Assembly: GCA_024761205.1 (NCBI GenBank)
Contig: JAMASS010000042.1
Span: 1 to 39,350, forward strand
From: Limisphaerales bacterium
Lineage (GTDB): Bacteria; Verrucomicrobiota; Verrucomicrobiia; Limisphaerales; AAA164-E04
Reading direction: 5' to 3'
DNA: 39,350 nt
Shown one piece after another: positions 9,245 through 18,163 of this stretch. The translations under genes were made by a program, and so were the position numbers. Position 1 is the stretch's first letter. Each line of letters opens with the position of its first letter. The notes under the pieces are model-generated. The model had not been told where the DNA came from and did not search any database. It saw only the letters and a list, made by a program, of their open reading frames with translations.

Positions 9245-9636
9245 GCCCCCACTCGACAAAACAAAACCAATCTCCAAAAATACTTAGGTTGCGTGAAAGC
9301 ATTTGGGAGGTGGTCTCAATTCATTCCATTGGGCCGAATGGCACGGTTGTGGCAGCAGAGTCTAGGACGCTCGCCCCCCTCCACAAAAGCAGTCGGAACC
9401 GTGGCCTCCCCCGTCCCCTCGCAGGATGATTCCTTCCCGCAAATGCCCTGCACCATCAACTCGAAGCGCGACCAAATGAGTCAATCCACTCCAAACACAC
9501 GTATAAACAGTCCAACCGTGAATGGCACACCTCAAGCTCTTGAGTCTTTGACAGCTACGCTTGTCAAAGACCTTCAATTGGCGCAATCGAGCATCGTTTT
9601 TAGCGACAAACTCAAATAACACCTTGCGATTAAACT
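9245..9636. other. Intergenic debris, no gene recognised
   Basis: Open frames here are short and of low quality. One plus-strand frame ends with E-S-L-T-A-T-L-V-K-D-L-Q-L-A-Q-S-S at about 9540-9600 and looks mildly coding, but matches no family I know. I see no promoter, RNA gene or repeat. Confidence 0.4.
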
Positions 9637-10030
9637 ATGAAAACCAGTTACTCGCTCTCATCGTCATTCTCATCTTGGGAGGATTCATTGTCGGCGTGCC
9701 TTTCCAGTTCGGTCGTCATTCCGAAATGGTCGAGACGCCCTTCTCGCACACCCTCACGTTAAAAACGAAAAAGCAGTGACCCACTCCCATAGCAACATCA
9801 CGGTTAAGGGTTCGGATCGAAACGAATTGGTGCTTGAAGGAGAGAAGTGAGTTACAGCCAAGGATCAAGCAACCGCTCAAGCCTACGCCGATTTCATGCA
9901 GGTGACACTCAAGTCCGACGGTGAACGGTCGACTAAAGTGGGGGATGATCACGGACACGCCGAGATTGCAGATGCTTCAAGCAGGGCAACCATCGAAGCC
10001 TCCGGCGGAAACATCCGCCGCCGCCATCTC
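9637..10030 (+). pseudogene. DUF4097-like secreted beta-helix remnant
   Basis: An ATG at 9637 is followed, after a frame change, by a membrane-spanning leader (L-L-A-L-I-V-I-L-I-L-G-G-F-I-V-G-V-P). In the next frames H-S-H-S-N-I-T-V-K-G-S-D-R-N-E-L-V-L and H-A-E-I-A-D-A-S-S-R-A-T-I-E-A-S-G-G-N-I appear. The alternation of short G-x-I / V-x-G rungs and the S-G-G-x-I motif are typical of DUF4097 putative adhesins, which often lie beside BlaI/BlaR1 or sigma-factor modules. A TGA interrupts the first rung near 9848. Assignment is moderate because the rungs are short. Confidence 0.45.
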
Positions 10031-10039
10031 GATGGGAAC

Positions 10040-10215
10040 GGGCCACGCAGGGAGGCGGCGCGAAATGCAATTTCGAAACCGGTTCAGACATTATTCGACG
10101 GCTCCGTCGAGAAGGCAATGGCCGCATTGTTAGACTCTTCTGAATTGAAACTCTCCGATGATACTCTCAAGAACATGGAAAAATGATCCGCCAGGTCCGC
10201 AAAGAAGGTCGCTAG
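10040..10215 (+). pseudogene. BlaI/MecI-type repressor C-terminal fragment
   Basis: The frame reads L-F-D-G-S-V-E-K-A-M-A-A-L-L-D-S-S, then L-S-D-D-T-L-K-N-M-E-K-M-I-R-Q-V-R-K-E-G-R and a stop at 10213-10215, with one frame change near 10185. The F-x-G-S ... L-L ... L-S-x-x-x-L pattern is the dimerisation domain of BlaI/MecI repressors. Its DNA-binding winged helix is missing: the fragment is joined in frame to the DUF4097-like sequence upstream. The adjacent BlaR1 remnant supports the call. Confidence 0.5.
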
Positions 10216-10239
10216 GATCCCTCCCTAAAGAAATCAACG

Positions 10240-11145
10240 ATGAATCCAGACGCGCATTCTCTTTGGCTACCAACGTTTCGGTTGGAGCCACCAGCCCGAT
10301 GTTAACGGCATGAGGCCTTAGCCTCCTCATGCGGGAAGTCCCGGCAGCCGATTGACACTTCTAGAATGACAATCATGGTTGGATTGCTCGTGTTGCCCGC
10401 CTTTTCGATACTGTCCCCCAAACACTCGCTAGATCTCCTCCCTGCTCCTGCCGCAGTTTCCCTCGCAAATGGAAAGACACTTTGGGAACTCACGCCGCTG
10501 GTAATCTCGCCCCTGCGTCCCCTTCCCTAGCCACTCCAAGTCATCCTTCAGAAACTTCAGCCAACAATATTCCGCTTTCTTCCCAAAGCTCAACACAGGA
10601 AAAATCGGTTCCTCATTTCGTCCCCAATCATCCAACCGACGCCGCTGCTCACCATCTGAGCTGCCGTCGCCGCCACCGTCATTCTGTGGAAACTTGCGGG
10701 GTTGGTTCCGCCTTCGCCTACTGATCCGTTCGGCACGGGAAGCCGAGGGTGACTTACGGAAGCTCTACCAGAGGACAGCTACCAAGATGGGGCTCAAACA
10801 TCTATTTCGAATCATGATTTCTGACCGGTCGATGATGCCGTTAGTGATGGACTCCAGATGAGCCATCTTAATGTTGCCCGCAAGAAATGGCACATCGGGG
10901 AGTCAGAGTGGCAACAAGCGGTTTTGTTTCACGAGATCGGCCACATTCAACGTTTTGATTGCCTCACCCAAATGGTCGGCCAACTTCTCTGCGCCATCTT
11001 CCACTAGTTTCACCCCATGAGTTGGCTCATCAATCGAAGACTCATCGCCGAAGCGGAAGCGACCTGTGACGATCTCGCGATTCGCTCTGGCTTCGAACCC
11101 TCGGAATACGCGGAATACCACCTGAAGATCGCCAAATCTCCTTAA
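10240..11145 (+). pseudogene. BlaR1/MecR1-type M56 metalloprotease sensor, inactivated
   Basis: From about 10700 one frame reads R-S-A-R-E-A-E-G-D-L-R-K-L, then M-G-L-K-H-L-F-R-I-M-I-S-D and a TGA. After a shift near 10885 it continues W-H-I-G-E-S-E-W-Q-Q-A-V-L-F-H-E-I-G-H, with the zinc-binding H-E-x-x-H at 10930-10944. Then come I-Q-R-F-D-C-L-T-Q-M-V-G-Q-L-L-C, an amber at 11005-11007 replacing the expected Trp in H-W-F-H-P, and W-L-I-N-R-R-L-I-A-E-A-E-A-T-C-D-D-L-A. This is the M56 peptidase domain of BlaR1 antirepressors, which cleave BlaI in response to a signal. Bases 10240-10690 probably contain the ruined membrane helices. The downstream sensor part is not traceable. Confidence 0.75.
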
Positions 11146-11499
11146 AAGAAGGCCTGCGGATTCTTTCTGGACCGGCCGCTCCCATCACTGGGTTTTCCAA
11201 ACTGGCCCGATCTAAAAACCAGCGTCCAATCTCGCCGAGAGATCACTATTCTTTGCATAGCACCATTCAAAACGATGCTTTCCCGGCCCGACTGAAAACT
11301 CGACCTCATTCCAGTCCACTTCACCGCTGACAGAATTTTGCGGCAGTCCGGCCGCAAGAAAAACTCAATTGATCACCATCCGCCTCCGAAGACACCTTCC
11401 ACCAAAACCACAACATCCGGACCCTTCAACCTCAAGTCCCTATAGTCGCACCCTCAAAGTCTCCCAACCGTGGACTGCGAAGCGCATCCCCACCTTCTA

Positions 11500-12560
11500 A
11501 AGATTCCTCTGACTAAGCGAACCAACCGCCGCGGACGTCGATGCTCCAAACAACATCTTGTACGTCAGCCGCTTCATTGTAAGTCGGCGTCCACGGAAAC
11601 ACACTCGGACTGATCCAGCCAAACCTGATTCAAACCCTCTCCCCCGGAAGCATTTCGCCGGAAGATCCAAAGCACAACATAGGCCCCGAAGACAGGGAGA
11701 TATCCACGCCGGTCCAGTCAATTCCCCCCGAACTGAAGTCCCACCCGGACCTATCAACGGCGACGGTGAATAAGCCAAATCCCGCCTCCGATGAAACTTT
11801 CCATTGATACCTGAGCAAGCAAGGCCCTGAACGAATCCCAGCAATACGGACATGTCAGAATCCGCTACCACACCGGATACCGACGCGTCCCCCCATCGGC
11901 CGTGATTTCTGTCTGCCTCAACCCACCACCACGATCATTCCAATCGCTGATTCTTCATTGGTAACGAGATGAGGGCTGCGCAATCACTTGCCGCCCATTG
12001 CCGGACCAGAAAGCCTCAACCTAAAATCGCTCACCTCACTATGCCCGATGAAGCGACTCATCGCCGTGCCGAAGGTATTGGAAACGAGCAAAGAATAATC
12101 ATCGGCATCATTCATTCCAGTCTGTCGCCACTGATAAAACAGCGGAAAAACTCCCACCGCTCCTCTCCCCCCAACACCACCGATTCGCCCTCTACCCCCC
12201 CTAGCCGTCTAGAACGGACGGCAACAAAGGGCTCCTCGGAATCCAATGGAATCACGCGCACATCATCGAGCCATACAGCATCTTCACCCGGCTTGAAAAT
12301 CAGTCCCGGCTATAGGTCCAACGCGTCACATGGGTTCTCTCAGTCAGCAAAACAGGCCCTCGGCTCCAGTGAACCTTGCTCGAAACCTGATCCCACACCT
12401 CCCCATCCACTTCAACGTCCAAAAAAAAATCAATCTCGCAATTAAAACAATGTCCGCTTTGCCAAAGCAAACAGTGGGCTTGCAAGCGGGTGTTGCAAAA
12501 GATCAGGCGGTGGAATTGCCATGCTTGCCACAGCAGCTTCAACGCGCTTTCGAGGACGAT
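11500..12560 (-). pseudogene. Modular secreted protein (concanavalin-like and Ig-like) remnant
   Basis: On the minus strand two copies of one module are readable. The first, at about 12240-12470, gives L-D-V-E-V-D-G-E-V-W-D-Q-V-S-S, then V-T-R-W-T-Y-S-R-D and, in another frame, D-A-V-W-L-D-D-V-R-V. The second, at about 11580-11815, gives Q-W-K-V-S-S-E-A-G-F-G-L-F-T-V-A-V-D, then I-D-W-T-G-V-D-I-S-L-S-S-G and later V-W-L-D-Q. Between them lies F-Y-Q-W-R-Q-T-G and D-A-D-D-Y-S-L-L-V-S-N, an Ig-like domain. This 'W-K-V-S-S-E ... D-G ... R-W-x-Y' module is frequent in very large secreted proteins of Verrucomicrobia. Many stops and shifts. It converges on the BlaR1 remnant; bases 11146-11500 hold nothing I can name. 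Confidence 0.6.
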
Positions 12561-13477
12561 CTTTCAAAAGACAAAACCCCATTGCCAAAATGGTTCGCCG
12601 CCACCATCCTGCTGCTCAACGCTAAGAAAAGCCTGCCAAACTTCTTAAGCCTCTAAATCCTAATTGCGTTCTTTATTGTGACTACGCTTTTGATGGCTTG
12701 GAAATAGGAAGGCCTTTCCTGCGCAAACGCCTTTGAAGTGTAGATGGCACACTGGTTTCTTTTCGGTGACGGACGAGATGTCCTCTCCGTGCGTTGCTTA
12801 CACCAAGGGCAAACTCTGCCTCCACATGATGATCTCGATCAGACTCTGTAGGTTCGTTTATTCGGAAATCGTCTGTTTCGGTCTTAGGGGTTTGGGCGTC
12901 TGTCGGGCTTGGAATCGGCTGGGAGGTGGGTTTTGGGGATTGGTGTCGGGGTTGCTTCGTTGGGGTCTGTCGGAGTTGGTTGTTCGGGTTTTCGAAATCT
13001 GGGCCTCCGGATGGCCCCGGGGCTTAAGTGTCTGCTTGGTGGGATTGAGATGCTCCTGGGGGGCGAAAGGCCTCCTTGTGTTCCCGGCACTGGGCAAGAC
13101 AAGTGCGATGGCGGCGCCGTGCCGCATCCTTGGGCATTGCGGCGGAAGGCATCCCGGGGCAGTTGTTTGGCCGTCTCAATGGCGCAATAAGCGAAGCCTC
13201 TCCCTTGGCCCCATCCTGCGGGCCGGAGGCAGCAACATCGGCGGGTCGCGGTTTTGTGAAATCGAGCCTCAGGCGCCACGGGATGCCGACGGCTCAGCCG
13301 TTTTTCAAGAGCCGCTTCGGCGGTTTGCCAGGAAAAAAGACCGGCAGGTGCCCTAGGTGACTAATTGGGGACTCAACCCTTGTTTGGCAGGAATTCACGA
13401 CTGCAGGCTCCGCTGCGGCATCCGACAATCACAGCCAATAATAAAACCACCGGTTCTAAACACACCTACTTCCGACA
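12561..13477. other. Non-coding or fully decayed stretch
   Basis: Long open frames exist on both strands (12733-13356 plus; 12884-13279 minus), but they are Trp/Gly/Cys- or Pro/Arg-rich and look like products of skewed composition. About 12860-13090 is strongly G+T-rich on the plus strand. Bases 13090-13360 return to the GC-rich texture of genes without a recognisable family. No RNA gene or promoter is supported. Confidence 0.4.
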
Positions 13478-13552
13478 ATGTCTCATGTCGAAATCGTTAA
13501 TGATCATTGCCAGTGTGGCAAGTCTCATGCATCATCGCTAGATAAGAACCAT

Positions 13553-14113
13553 ATGAGCTCTCCGCATGTTTCATTACAAGGCCAGCTGCTGTTGGACGGA
13601 GGCAAGCTTCGGGGATCGTTTTTTCACCGAAGCGTTGTGCTCGTGTGCCAACACAATCCGAAAGGGACTTTCGGTCTCGTGCTCAATCGGGTCATGAAGA
13701 GCAGTATTGGCGAGCTGATCCCCGAGGATCTCCCCGAAACATTCAAGGAACACCCGCTCTATTGGGGGGGACCCATCCAACCGGGCGCTTTGAGTTATCT
13801 CCATGGCAATAGCTTCCTGCCTGCCGGTAATGTGATGGATCACTTGAACGTCGGCCATTCACTTGAGGAATTAATCGAACTTGCAAACACCTTCTCGCCA
13901 TCAAAAAGGATGCGAGTCTTTGCCGGCTATGCCGGATGGAGTTCAGGCCAGTTGGATGCTGAACTAGAAGATGACTCCTGGCTAACGCACCCTGCGTCAA
14001 TGGATCTTATTTTCGAGCACGATGCCGAGACCCTGTGGCACCATATCTTAGGTCTCAAAGACTGGCAACATCGCCTCCTCTCCCAGTCACCGGAAGATCT
14101 CTCCTGGAACTAA
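13553..14113 (+). CDS. YqgE/AlgH (UPF0301) family protein
   Basis: Intact. Key family blocks are L-Q-G-Q-L-L-L-D-G-G-K-L-R-G-S-F-F near the start, G-T-F-G-L-V-L-N-R-V, W-G-G-P-I-Q, V-F-A-G-Y-A-G-W-S-S-G-Q-L-D-A-E-L, and a C-terminal W-H-H-I-L-G. The UPF0301 fold is cytoplasmic and its biochemical role is not settled; AlgH was linked to alginate regulation in Pseudomonas. From the ATG at 13553 the protein has 186 residues, the usual size. The frame is open to an earlier ATG at 13478 that would add 25 residues including H-C-Q-C-G-K-S-H, which is atypical, so I prefer 13553. It converges on the minus-strand SpoU remnant, whose stop lies only a few bases away. Confidence 0.9.
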   Translation: MSSPHVSLQGQLLLDGGKLRGSFFHRSVVLVCQHNPKGTFGLVLNRVMKSSIGELIPEDLPETFKEHPLYWGGPIQPGALSYLHGNSFLPAGNVMDHLNVGHSLEELIELANTFSPSKRMRVFAGYAGWSSGQLDAELEDDSWLTHPASMDLIFEHDAETLWHHILGLKDWQHRLLSQSPEDLSWN

Positions 14114-14120
14114 CTCTGTC

Positions 14121-14932
14121 CTACATCCACCCTAAACGCCGCTGCAATTCATAAAGAAAACGGCGCTTGAGGACGCAGCGTTGAGCAAGTCAACTCCTCG
14201 TGACATGGGCACACCAACGGGAGATCACATGCGTCGAGTGCATTCTGGGAAAAGCCAAACCCTTCACTCCCAAATACGACACAGACATCCTCAGGCAAAG
14301 TCGCTTGAGCCAAGGTGTAATCTCTTAAATTTAAGTGAGCGGCCAAACAAAATACCTCTGCCTTGCAAAGCTTCGCTACCTCGGATGCCAAGAGTTACGA
14401 CTCAACGGCCGGAATCCGAAAGAGCGCCTCCATCAAAGCAGGGACAGCTCAGCGGAGGTACGGACTACTACAATCCTTATCCGTGGTGATTTTACATCCG
14501 CTCCCAAAGCAACACAGCTAACGGATCAGCGCCCCGAGGTCGTCGGCATTGCTGATCCCCTTCACCGCCACAAACACGCATAGGAAACCGCCGTTCGTCA
14601 AGCAGCTCATCAACCGTCCATAGCCGGGGCGCCTTGCCAACCGCCTTCAGCGACTGATAACAGGTTCTTCCGGTAAGCGCTTCAATCCCCGGTTTGTCCA
14701 AAAGGCAAACAGCAATGGCTTCAAGACGCTTCTCGGTCTGCGCCTGCAGCCGCTCGAACCATTCTTGGCTGAGCAAAATTTCTCCCTCTGCAACGAAGTC
14801 CTCCTCCCGCCGATGCATGCCGGATTGAGCCAATATCCAATAACACCGCAAGGGCTCGAAATCGCCTACGTCCTGTACGGAAATCGCGAGCATAAGCTTA
14901 GTCAACCGTGACCGCAAACTTGCAAGCTCCAT
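14121..14932 (-). pseudogene. SpoU/TrmH-type RNA 2'-O-methyltransferase, inactivated
   Basis: Two open frames here are halves of one SpoU methylase of about 270 codons. It starts at the ATG at 14932, 28 bases after the LmbE stop, with G-G-A-G-G between them. The N-terminal half reads E-D-F-V-A-E-G-E-I-L-L-S and L-W-T-V-D-E-L-L-D-E-R. A frame change near 14575 leads to V-A-V-K-G-I-S-N-A-D-D-L-G-A-L-I-R and a TAG. Further stops follow within Y-L-R-*-A-V-P-A-L and P-A-V-E-S-*-L-L-A-S. The SAM-binding knot is clear in V-V-F-G-S-E-G-F-G-F-S-Q-N-A-L-D-A-C-D-L, after which C-H-E-E-L breaks; the tail L-Y-E-L-Q-R-R-L-G ends at 14121-14123. It would have methylated ribose in rRNA or tRNA. Confidence 0.8.
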
Positions 14933-14960
14933 CGAAGCAAGCGGCACCTCCGGGAAATCC

Positions 14961-16862
14961 TCATTCGAATCGAATCCGCCCCCAATCCCCTGGCCGGCCT
15001 TGAACACCCGACCGCGCAGACCAAGCAATACGGGACTGATTAATATTTTCTCCGGGCGCGGCGTCTGCCTTGTCGCCATCGTAGACAATGACATTGAAAC
15101 CAATGGGACCCTTACGGCTCAAATCCACACCCGATTCCGTGAACGGAATCACCGCGAAAATCCGGTAACCTCCTTCAAGCGCCACAGAAGTTACTCGCGT
15201 CGTGGGTGCTGTTTCCTCAATCGGTCCTTGATTCGCATCCGCGTCTCGAGCCGCCCGGGCCCCCAAATCCTCGACAAACGGAAACACCCCCATCTTAAAA
15301 CAAGCAAAAGTATCTTCAGCACCCCCATTGGGATCGATGCATATCTCGACCGAATCACTGCGCCAATGACCTCGAACATCACCTCGTTGGATATTGGAAA
15401 CCACCGTTTCGTCCCACACACGAATATCAACCCCGATCGACTGCCCGTCGTGGCCAAGCCTGACCAACGCGCGGCTGTCCATATCATCAATGATACTCCC
15501 TTGCACCCGTTGGCTAGGTCCGATCTCCAAAGCCGGGATCTCAGTCCAATCCTGAGCCACCTGATCCACTGTCGGCATCGTGGCTACCCGCGGCACTCGA
15601 GCCACCGGAACCGCATGCAATCGTCCCGACGTCTCGACCAGCCTACCGTTAGCAATCGCTTTGACCCGAAGCTCAAGACTGCCGGCGCGCTCCGGTATCA
15701 CTCGGAAGGGCACCCTTGTGGTTCCCGGAGGGAACTCCCGTGCAATCGCCGGAGGCTCCACGGTGAACTCCCCGGAATTGCCAAGTTCAACCTGACACGA
15801 TTGCGTTTTGGGCAGGGTATTACTGACCTCAATGAGGATCTTATTAGATTCTCCGGTGACGACGGGAATATCCGGCAACAATTCAACCGCGACATGTTCA
15901 AGATCAAACGCCTCGAGCCACCGTTCATACCGAGTGATCGCCGGACGAGGAACCAATCGAGCCATGATCCGCTTGGGAGGTTCTCCGGATACAGCCGGCG
16001 ACGGCAACACCGGCGGTGTCGGACCCTCTACCGGCAAAGCATCAAAGAAACTCTTTTCCCCTCTAAACGGGACCACACTCTTGACCAAGGTGAACCACCG
16101 GGGGCGCGTCAACCAGGGTGAACCCGTCATACGCCCAAATCCCTGTGAACGATGATTCGATAAGGCTTCACCGACAATCTTGCCCAACGATTCGCCTGCC
16201 ACTTCCCCAGTGGCTTCGACCTGCACGCCAAACTCGCTCAAACTTCCGGTGCAATAAAGCTTTCGCGGCTGCCACACCGACAGACCTTCCTTGGTTATTT
16301 GACTAGCATAGCGGGTCGAATCAGCCGCTGCTTCGAAGGCCTCCGTTGCTAAAATAGCGGCGGACTGATGGTGCCCATGTTGCCCCGGGTTAGGCGTGGG
16401 GTTCATGGTCAGCATAATCTCTGGCCGCAAAGCCCGAACCAAACGGACCAAACGCTCCAACGTCGCATCCTTCCCCCAAGCTTGAAGCGTGGCATTCACA
16501 CTCTCCGTGTAGGCCCAATCCCGCTGTTCCAGGAAGTAGCAATAGCGAATCCCCAGCCGATTGAGACAATCCCTCAACTCAGCCTCACGCAGAATCCCAA
16601 GAGAAGGTCCCCAGTGAGTCCCCACCATGTTCCCTCCGCCCTCGCCCCGCGTGCAATAGACGTTGGCCACCGTCATGCCGTCGATCAACGACAACGACGC
16701 CAACGCAGCTGCCATTCCCATCTCATCATCCGGATGGGCGAGCACTGCCATGACGTCCACCTTGAGCAGCTCGGCTCCTTGTTTGGGCGACGCTCCAGAG
16801 ACCACGCCAAGGGTGCTACAAAGCATTAAAAATAGACCGACAAGTTTTCTCATTGTGTTCAT
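14961..16862 (-). CDS. PIG-L/LmbE family deacetylase with C-terminal CBM9-like domain
   Basis: An intact protein of 633 residues. With the Met at 16862 it begins M-N-T-M-R-K-L-V-G-L-F-L-M-L, a normal signal peptide; the frame is open 21 residues further, without signal features. The catalytic domain starts with V-L-A-H-P-D-D-E-M-G (His43-Glu47), the zinc and base motif of LmbE/PIG-L N-acetylglucosamine deacetylases. H-G-H-H near residue 152 supplies the third metal ligand. A beta-sandwich segment in the middle (I-L-I-E-V-S-N-T-L-P ... R-V-I-P-E-R-A-G-S-L-E-L-R-V) looks like a NEW3-type linker. The last 150 residues (W-R-S-D-S-V-E-I-C-I-D-P-N-G ... G-F-N-V-I-V-Y-D-G-D) look like a family 9 carbohydrate-binding domain. 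Probably a secreted sugar amidase. Followed by the SpoU remnant on the same transcript. Confidence 0.88.
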   Translation of the reverse strand: MNTMRKLVGLFLMLCSTLGVVSGASPKQGAELLKVDVMAVLAHPDDEMGMAAALASLSLIDGMTVANVYCTRGEGGGNMVGTHWGPSLGILREAELRDCLNRLGIRYCYFLEQRDWAYTESVNATLQAWGKDATLERLVRLVRALRPEIMLTMNPTPNPGQHGHHQSAAILATEAFEAAADSTRYASQITKEGLSVWQPRKLYCTGSLSEFGVQVEATGEVAGESLGKIVGEALSNHRSQGFGRMTGSPWLTRPRWFTLVKSVVPFRGEKSFFDALPVEGPTPPVLPSPAVSGEPPKRIMARLVPRPAITRYERWLEAFDLEHVAVELLPDIPVVTGESNKILIEVSNTLPKTQSCQVELGNSGEFTVEPPAIAREFPPGTTRVPFRVIPERAGSLELRVKAIANGRLVETSGRLHAVPVARVPRVATMPTVDQVAQDWTEIPALEIGPSQRVQGSIIDDMDSRALVRLGHDGQSIGVDIRVWDETVVSNIQRGDVRGHWRSDSVEICIDPNGGAEDTFACFKMGVFPFVEDLGARAARDADANQGPIEETAPTTRVTSVALEGGYRIFAVIPFTESGVDLSRKGPIGFNVIVYDGDKADAAPGENINQSRIAWSARSGVQGRPGDWGRIRFE

Positions 16863-16951
16863 ATACGCCAACCTGACATTCAAACCAACCCCCTTTCCGT
16901 TGGTTGGAAAGCAGCCATGACCCAAAGAACCGGCTCCACAGGGACTACACT

Positions 16952-17141
16952 AAACCATCTCTCGGGAACCACAACCATGTCCATCGCCTGAAGGATGACA
17001 TCCGGGGGCTTTCCTGGACTGAACTCGCTTGATGTTCACAGGAATCTTCTCGGTCTTGCCACCATCCAAACTCCGCACCGCAAAAACTTTTTTCCGCTTC
17101 GCAAACCGGGCAAACCCGCCGCTCTTAAGAATTGCCACCAT
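16952..17141 (-). pseudogene. Wza-like polysaccharide export protein C-terminal remnant
   Basis: The minus strand reads V-A-I-L-K-S-G-G-F-A-R-F-A-K-R-K-K-V-F-A-V-R, then G-K-T-E-K-I-P-V-N-I-K-R-V and, after one extra C in a run of five, P-D-V-I-L-Q-A-M-D-M-V-V-V-P-E-R-W-F. This is the final SLBB-type segment of outer-membrane polysaccharide export proteins (Wza/BexD), which ends in L-x-P-G-D-x-V-x-V-P-E-x-x-F. The upstream body of the gene is not present before the pseudopilin at 17281. The remnant sits directly ahead of the LmbE deacetylase gene. Confidence 0.55.
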
Positions 17142-17239
17142 ACGCAGTCAAAGACTCTGCATCCTCGAGTTGGAAACCATTTAGCCTGTCAGGGAAGAAC
17201 CGCTTAGTTCAAACTAGGGAAAGGCTGCGCTATGCCCGA

Positions 17240-17263
17240 AAATCTCGTATTCCCCGGAGATTT
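17240..17263 (-). terminator. Weak stem-loop after pseudopilin gene
   Basis: AAATCTC pairs with GAGATTT around a 10-base loop, starting 18 bases past the pseudopilin stop. It lacks a clear T-tract on the minus strand, so a terminator role is only possible. Confidence 0.28.
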
Positions 17264-17280
17264 CTCGGCCTGCCGCAGCA

Positions 17281-18054
17281 CTACCACCAGAAATACGGGA
17301 ATAGAGTCCTTCGCTGCAGCATTTTCGGGAAAGGATTCCAGGCAACGTGGGCATCCAAATAAAGGGCATTGCCGCCGGCGGGAAGCTGCCCTACCCCCCC
17401 TCCCGACGTGAGATGCGGCGAGCTATGCCCTTTCCAGCCGCCGTCGACTACAGTGAAATTCTCCCCGCGAGCCTCGCGGTCATTGCGCTTCGAAAGCGTC
17501 GCGTCGGCAACGAAGATTCCCTCCGAAATGCCAATCGTATAGGAATTGCCACTGTGCTCGTTGACGACCTTTTGCTGAATTCGCTCGAAAATATTCGTCT
17601 TCGCCAAACCGGGCGACCCCTTGGTAGCAAAAGCATAACCCAAGACTTTATAGTGCGTCGCAAAGTCCCACAGCCTGTCGTTATTCTGCTTCGCAAACGA
17701 CGGACAGTAGAGAATATCCCGCTGGAAACCGTAGCCCAACAGATTGGAAACCACCGTCTGTGGCATATCCCACGACCAGTTGCCGACTCGATTTCGATGG
17801 TCGACCATTGGTGGGAGAATATTCTCATTATCGTCAGCGTACATATGACTGGCAATGCCAACTTGTCTCAGGTTGTTGAGACATTTCGTGCGCTTCGCCT
17901 TCTCCTTGACCTTGGAGAGCGCCGGCAGAAGCATGCCAGAGAGGATGGCGATGATCGCGATCACTACGAGAAGCTCGATCAAGGTGAACGCCTTGCAAAC
18001 CCGCCGATTGAGACGGAATTTGGCCACAGATAAATAGGAAGCACCGGGTTTCAT
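17281..18054 (-). CDS. Prepilin-type N-terminal domain protein (H-X9-DG class pseudopilin)
   Basis: Intact, 257 residues. A short basic leader ends R-R-V-C-K-A before [16 protein letters not shown], the prepilin peptidase site with the essential Glu at +5 and the hydrophobic spine helix. Cleavage after Ala instead of Gly is common in this class. The helix runs into [13 protein letters not shown] and [18 protein letters not shown], the standard start of verrucomicrobial and planctomycete pseudopilins. The C-terminus [21 protein letters not shown] is a variant of the H-X9-D-G motif. Such genes occur in dozens per genome and are thought to use type II secretion-like machinery. A decayed relative lies at 22.1-22.9 kb. 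Confidence 0.88.
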   Translation of the reverse strand: MKPGASYLSVAKFRLNRRVCKAFTLIELLVVIAIIAILSGMLLPALSKVKEKAKRTKCLNNLRQVGIASHMYADDNENILPPMVDHRNRVGNWSWDMPQTVVSNLLGYGFQRDILYCPSFAKQNNDRLWDFATHYKVLGYAFATKGSPGLAKTNIFERIQQKVVNEHSGNSYTIGISEGIFVADATLSKRNDREARGENFTVVDGGWKGHSSPHLTSGGGVGQLPAGGNALYLDAHVAWNPFPKMLQRRTLFPYFWW

Positions 18055-18163
18055 GGTAATCGTTTAACACAGAATCAAGCCCTTGTCCCTCCAAACTATT
18101 GTTGCAACCGCAGACCCAATACCGCCCGCCCAACGCCTAAACCCGCAGTAAACTAAGAGGTCC

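Noticed and set aside
6451-11007. Alternative genetic code (TAG or TGA read as Trp)
   Set aside because: Stops at Trp positions are accompanied by frameshifts and deletions, and intact genes use TGG for Trp and end at normal stops.
12733-13356. 207-codon plus-strand open frame
   Set aside because: Trp/Gly/Leu-rich composition produced by the G+T-skewed stretch; no family motif and no plausible start signal.
15000-16121. 373-codon open frame on the plus strand
   Set aside because: It is the antisense shadow of the LmbE deacetylase gene; its Arg/Pro/His-rich composition is not protein-like.
17347-18033. 228-codon plus-strand open frame
   Set aside because: Antisense shadow of the intact pseudopilin gene, which has clear motifs.
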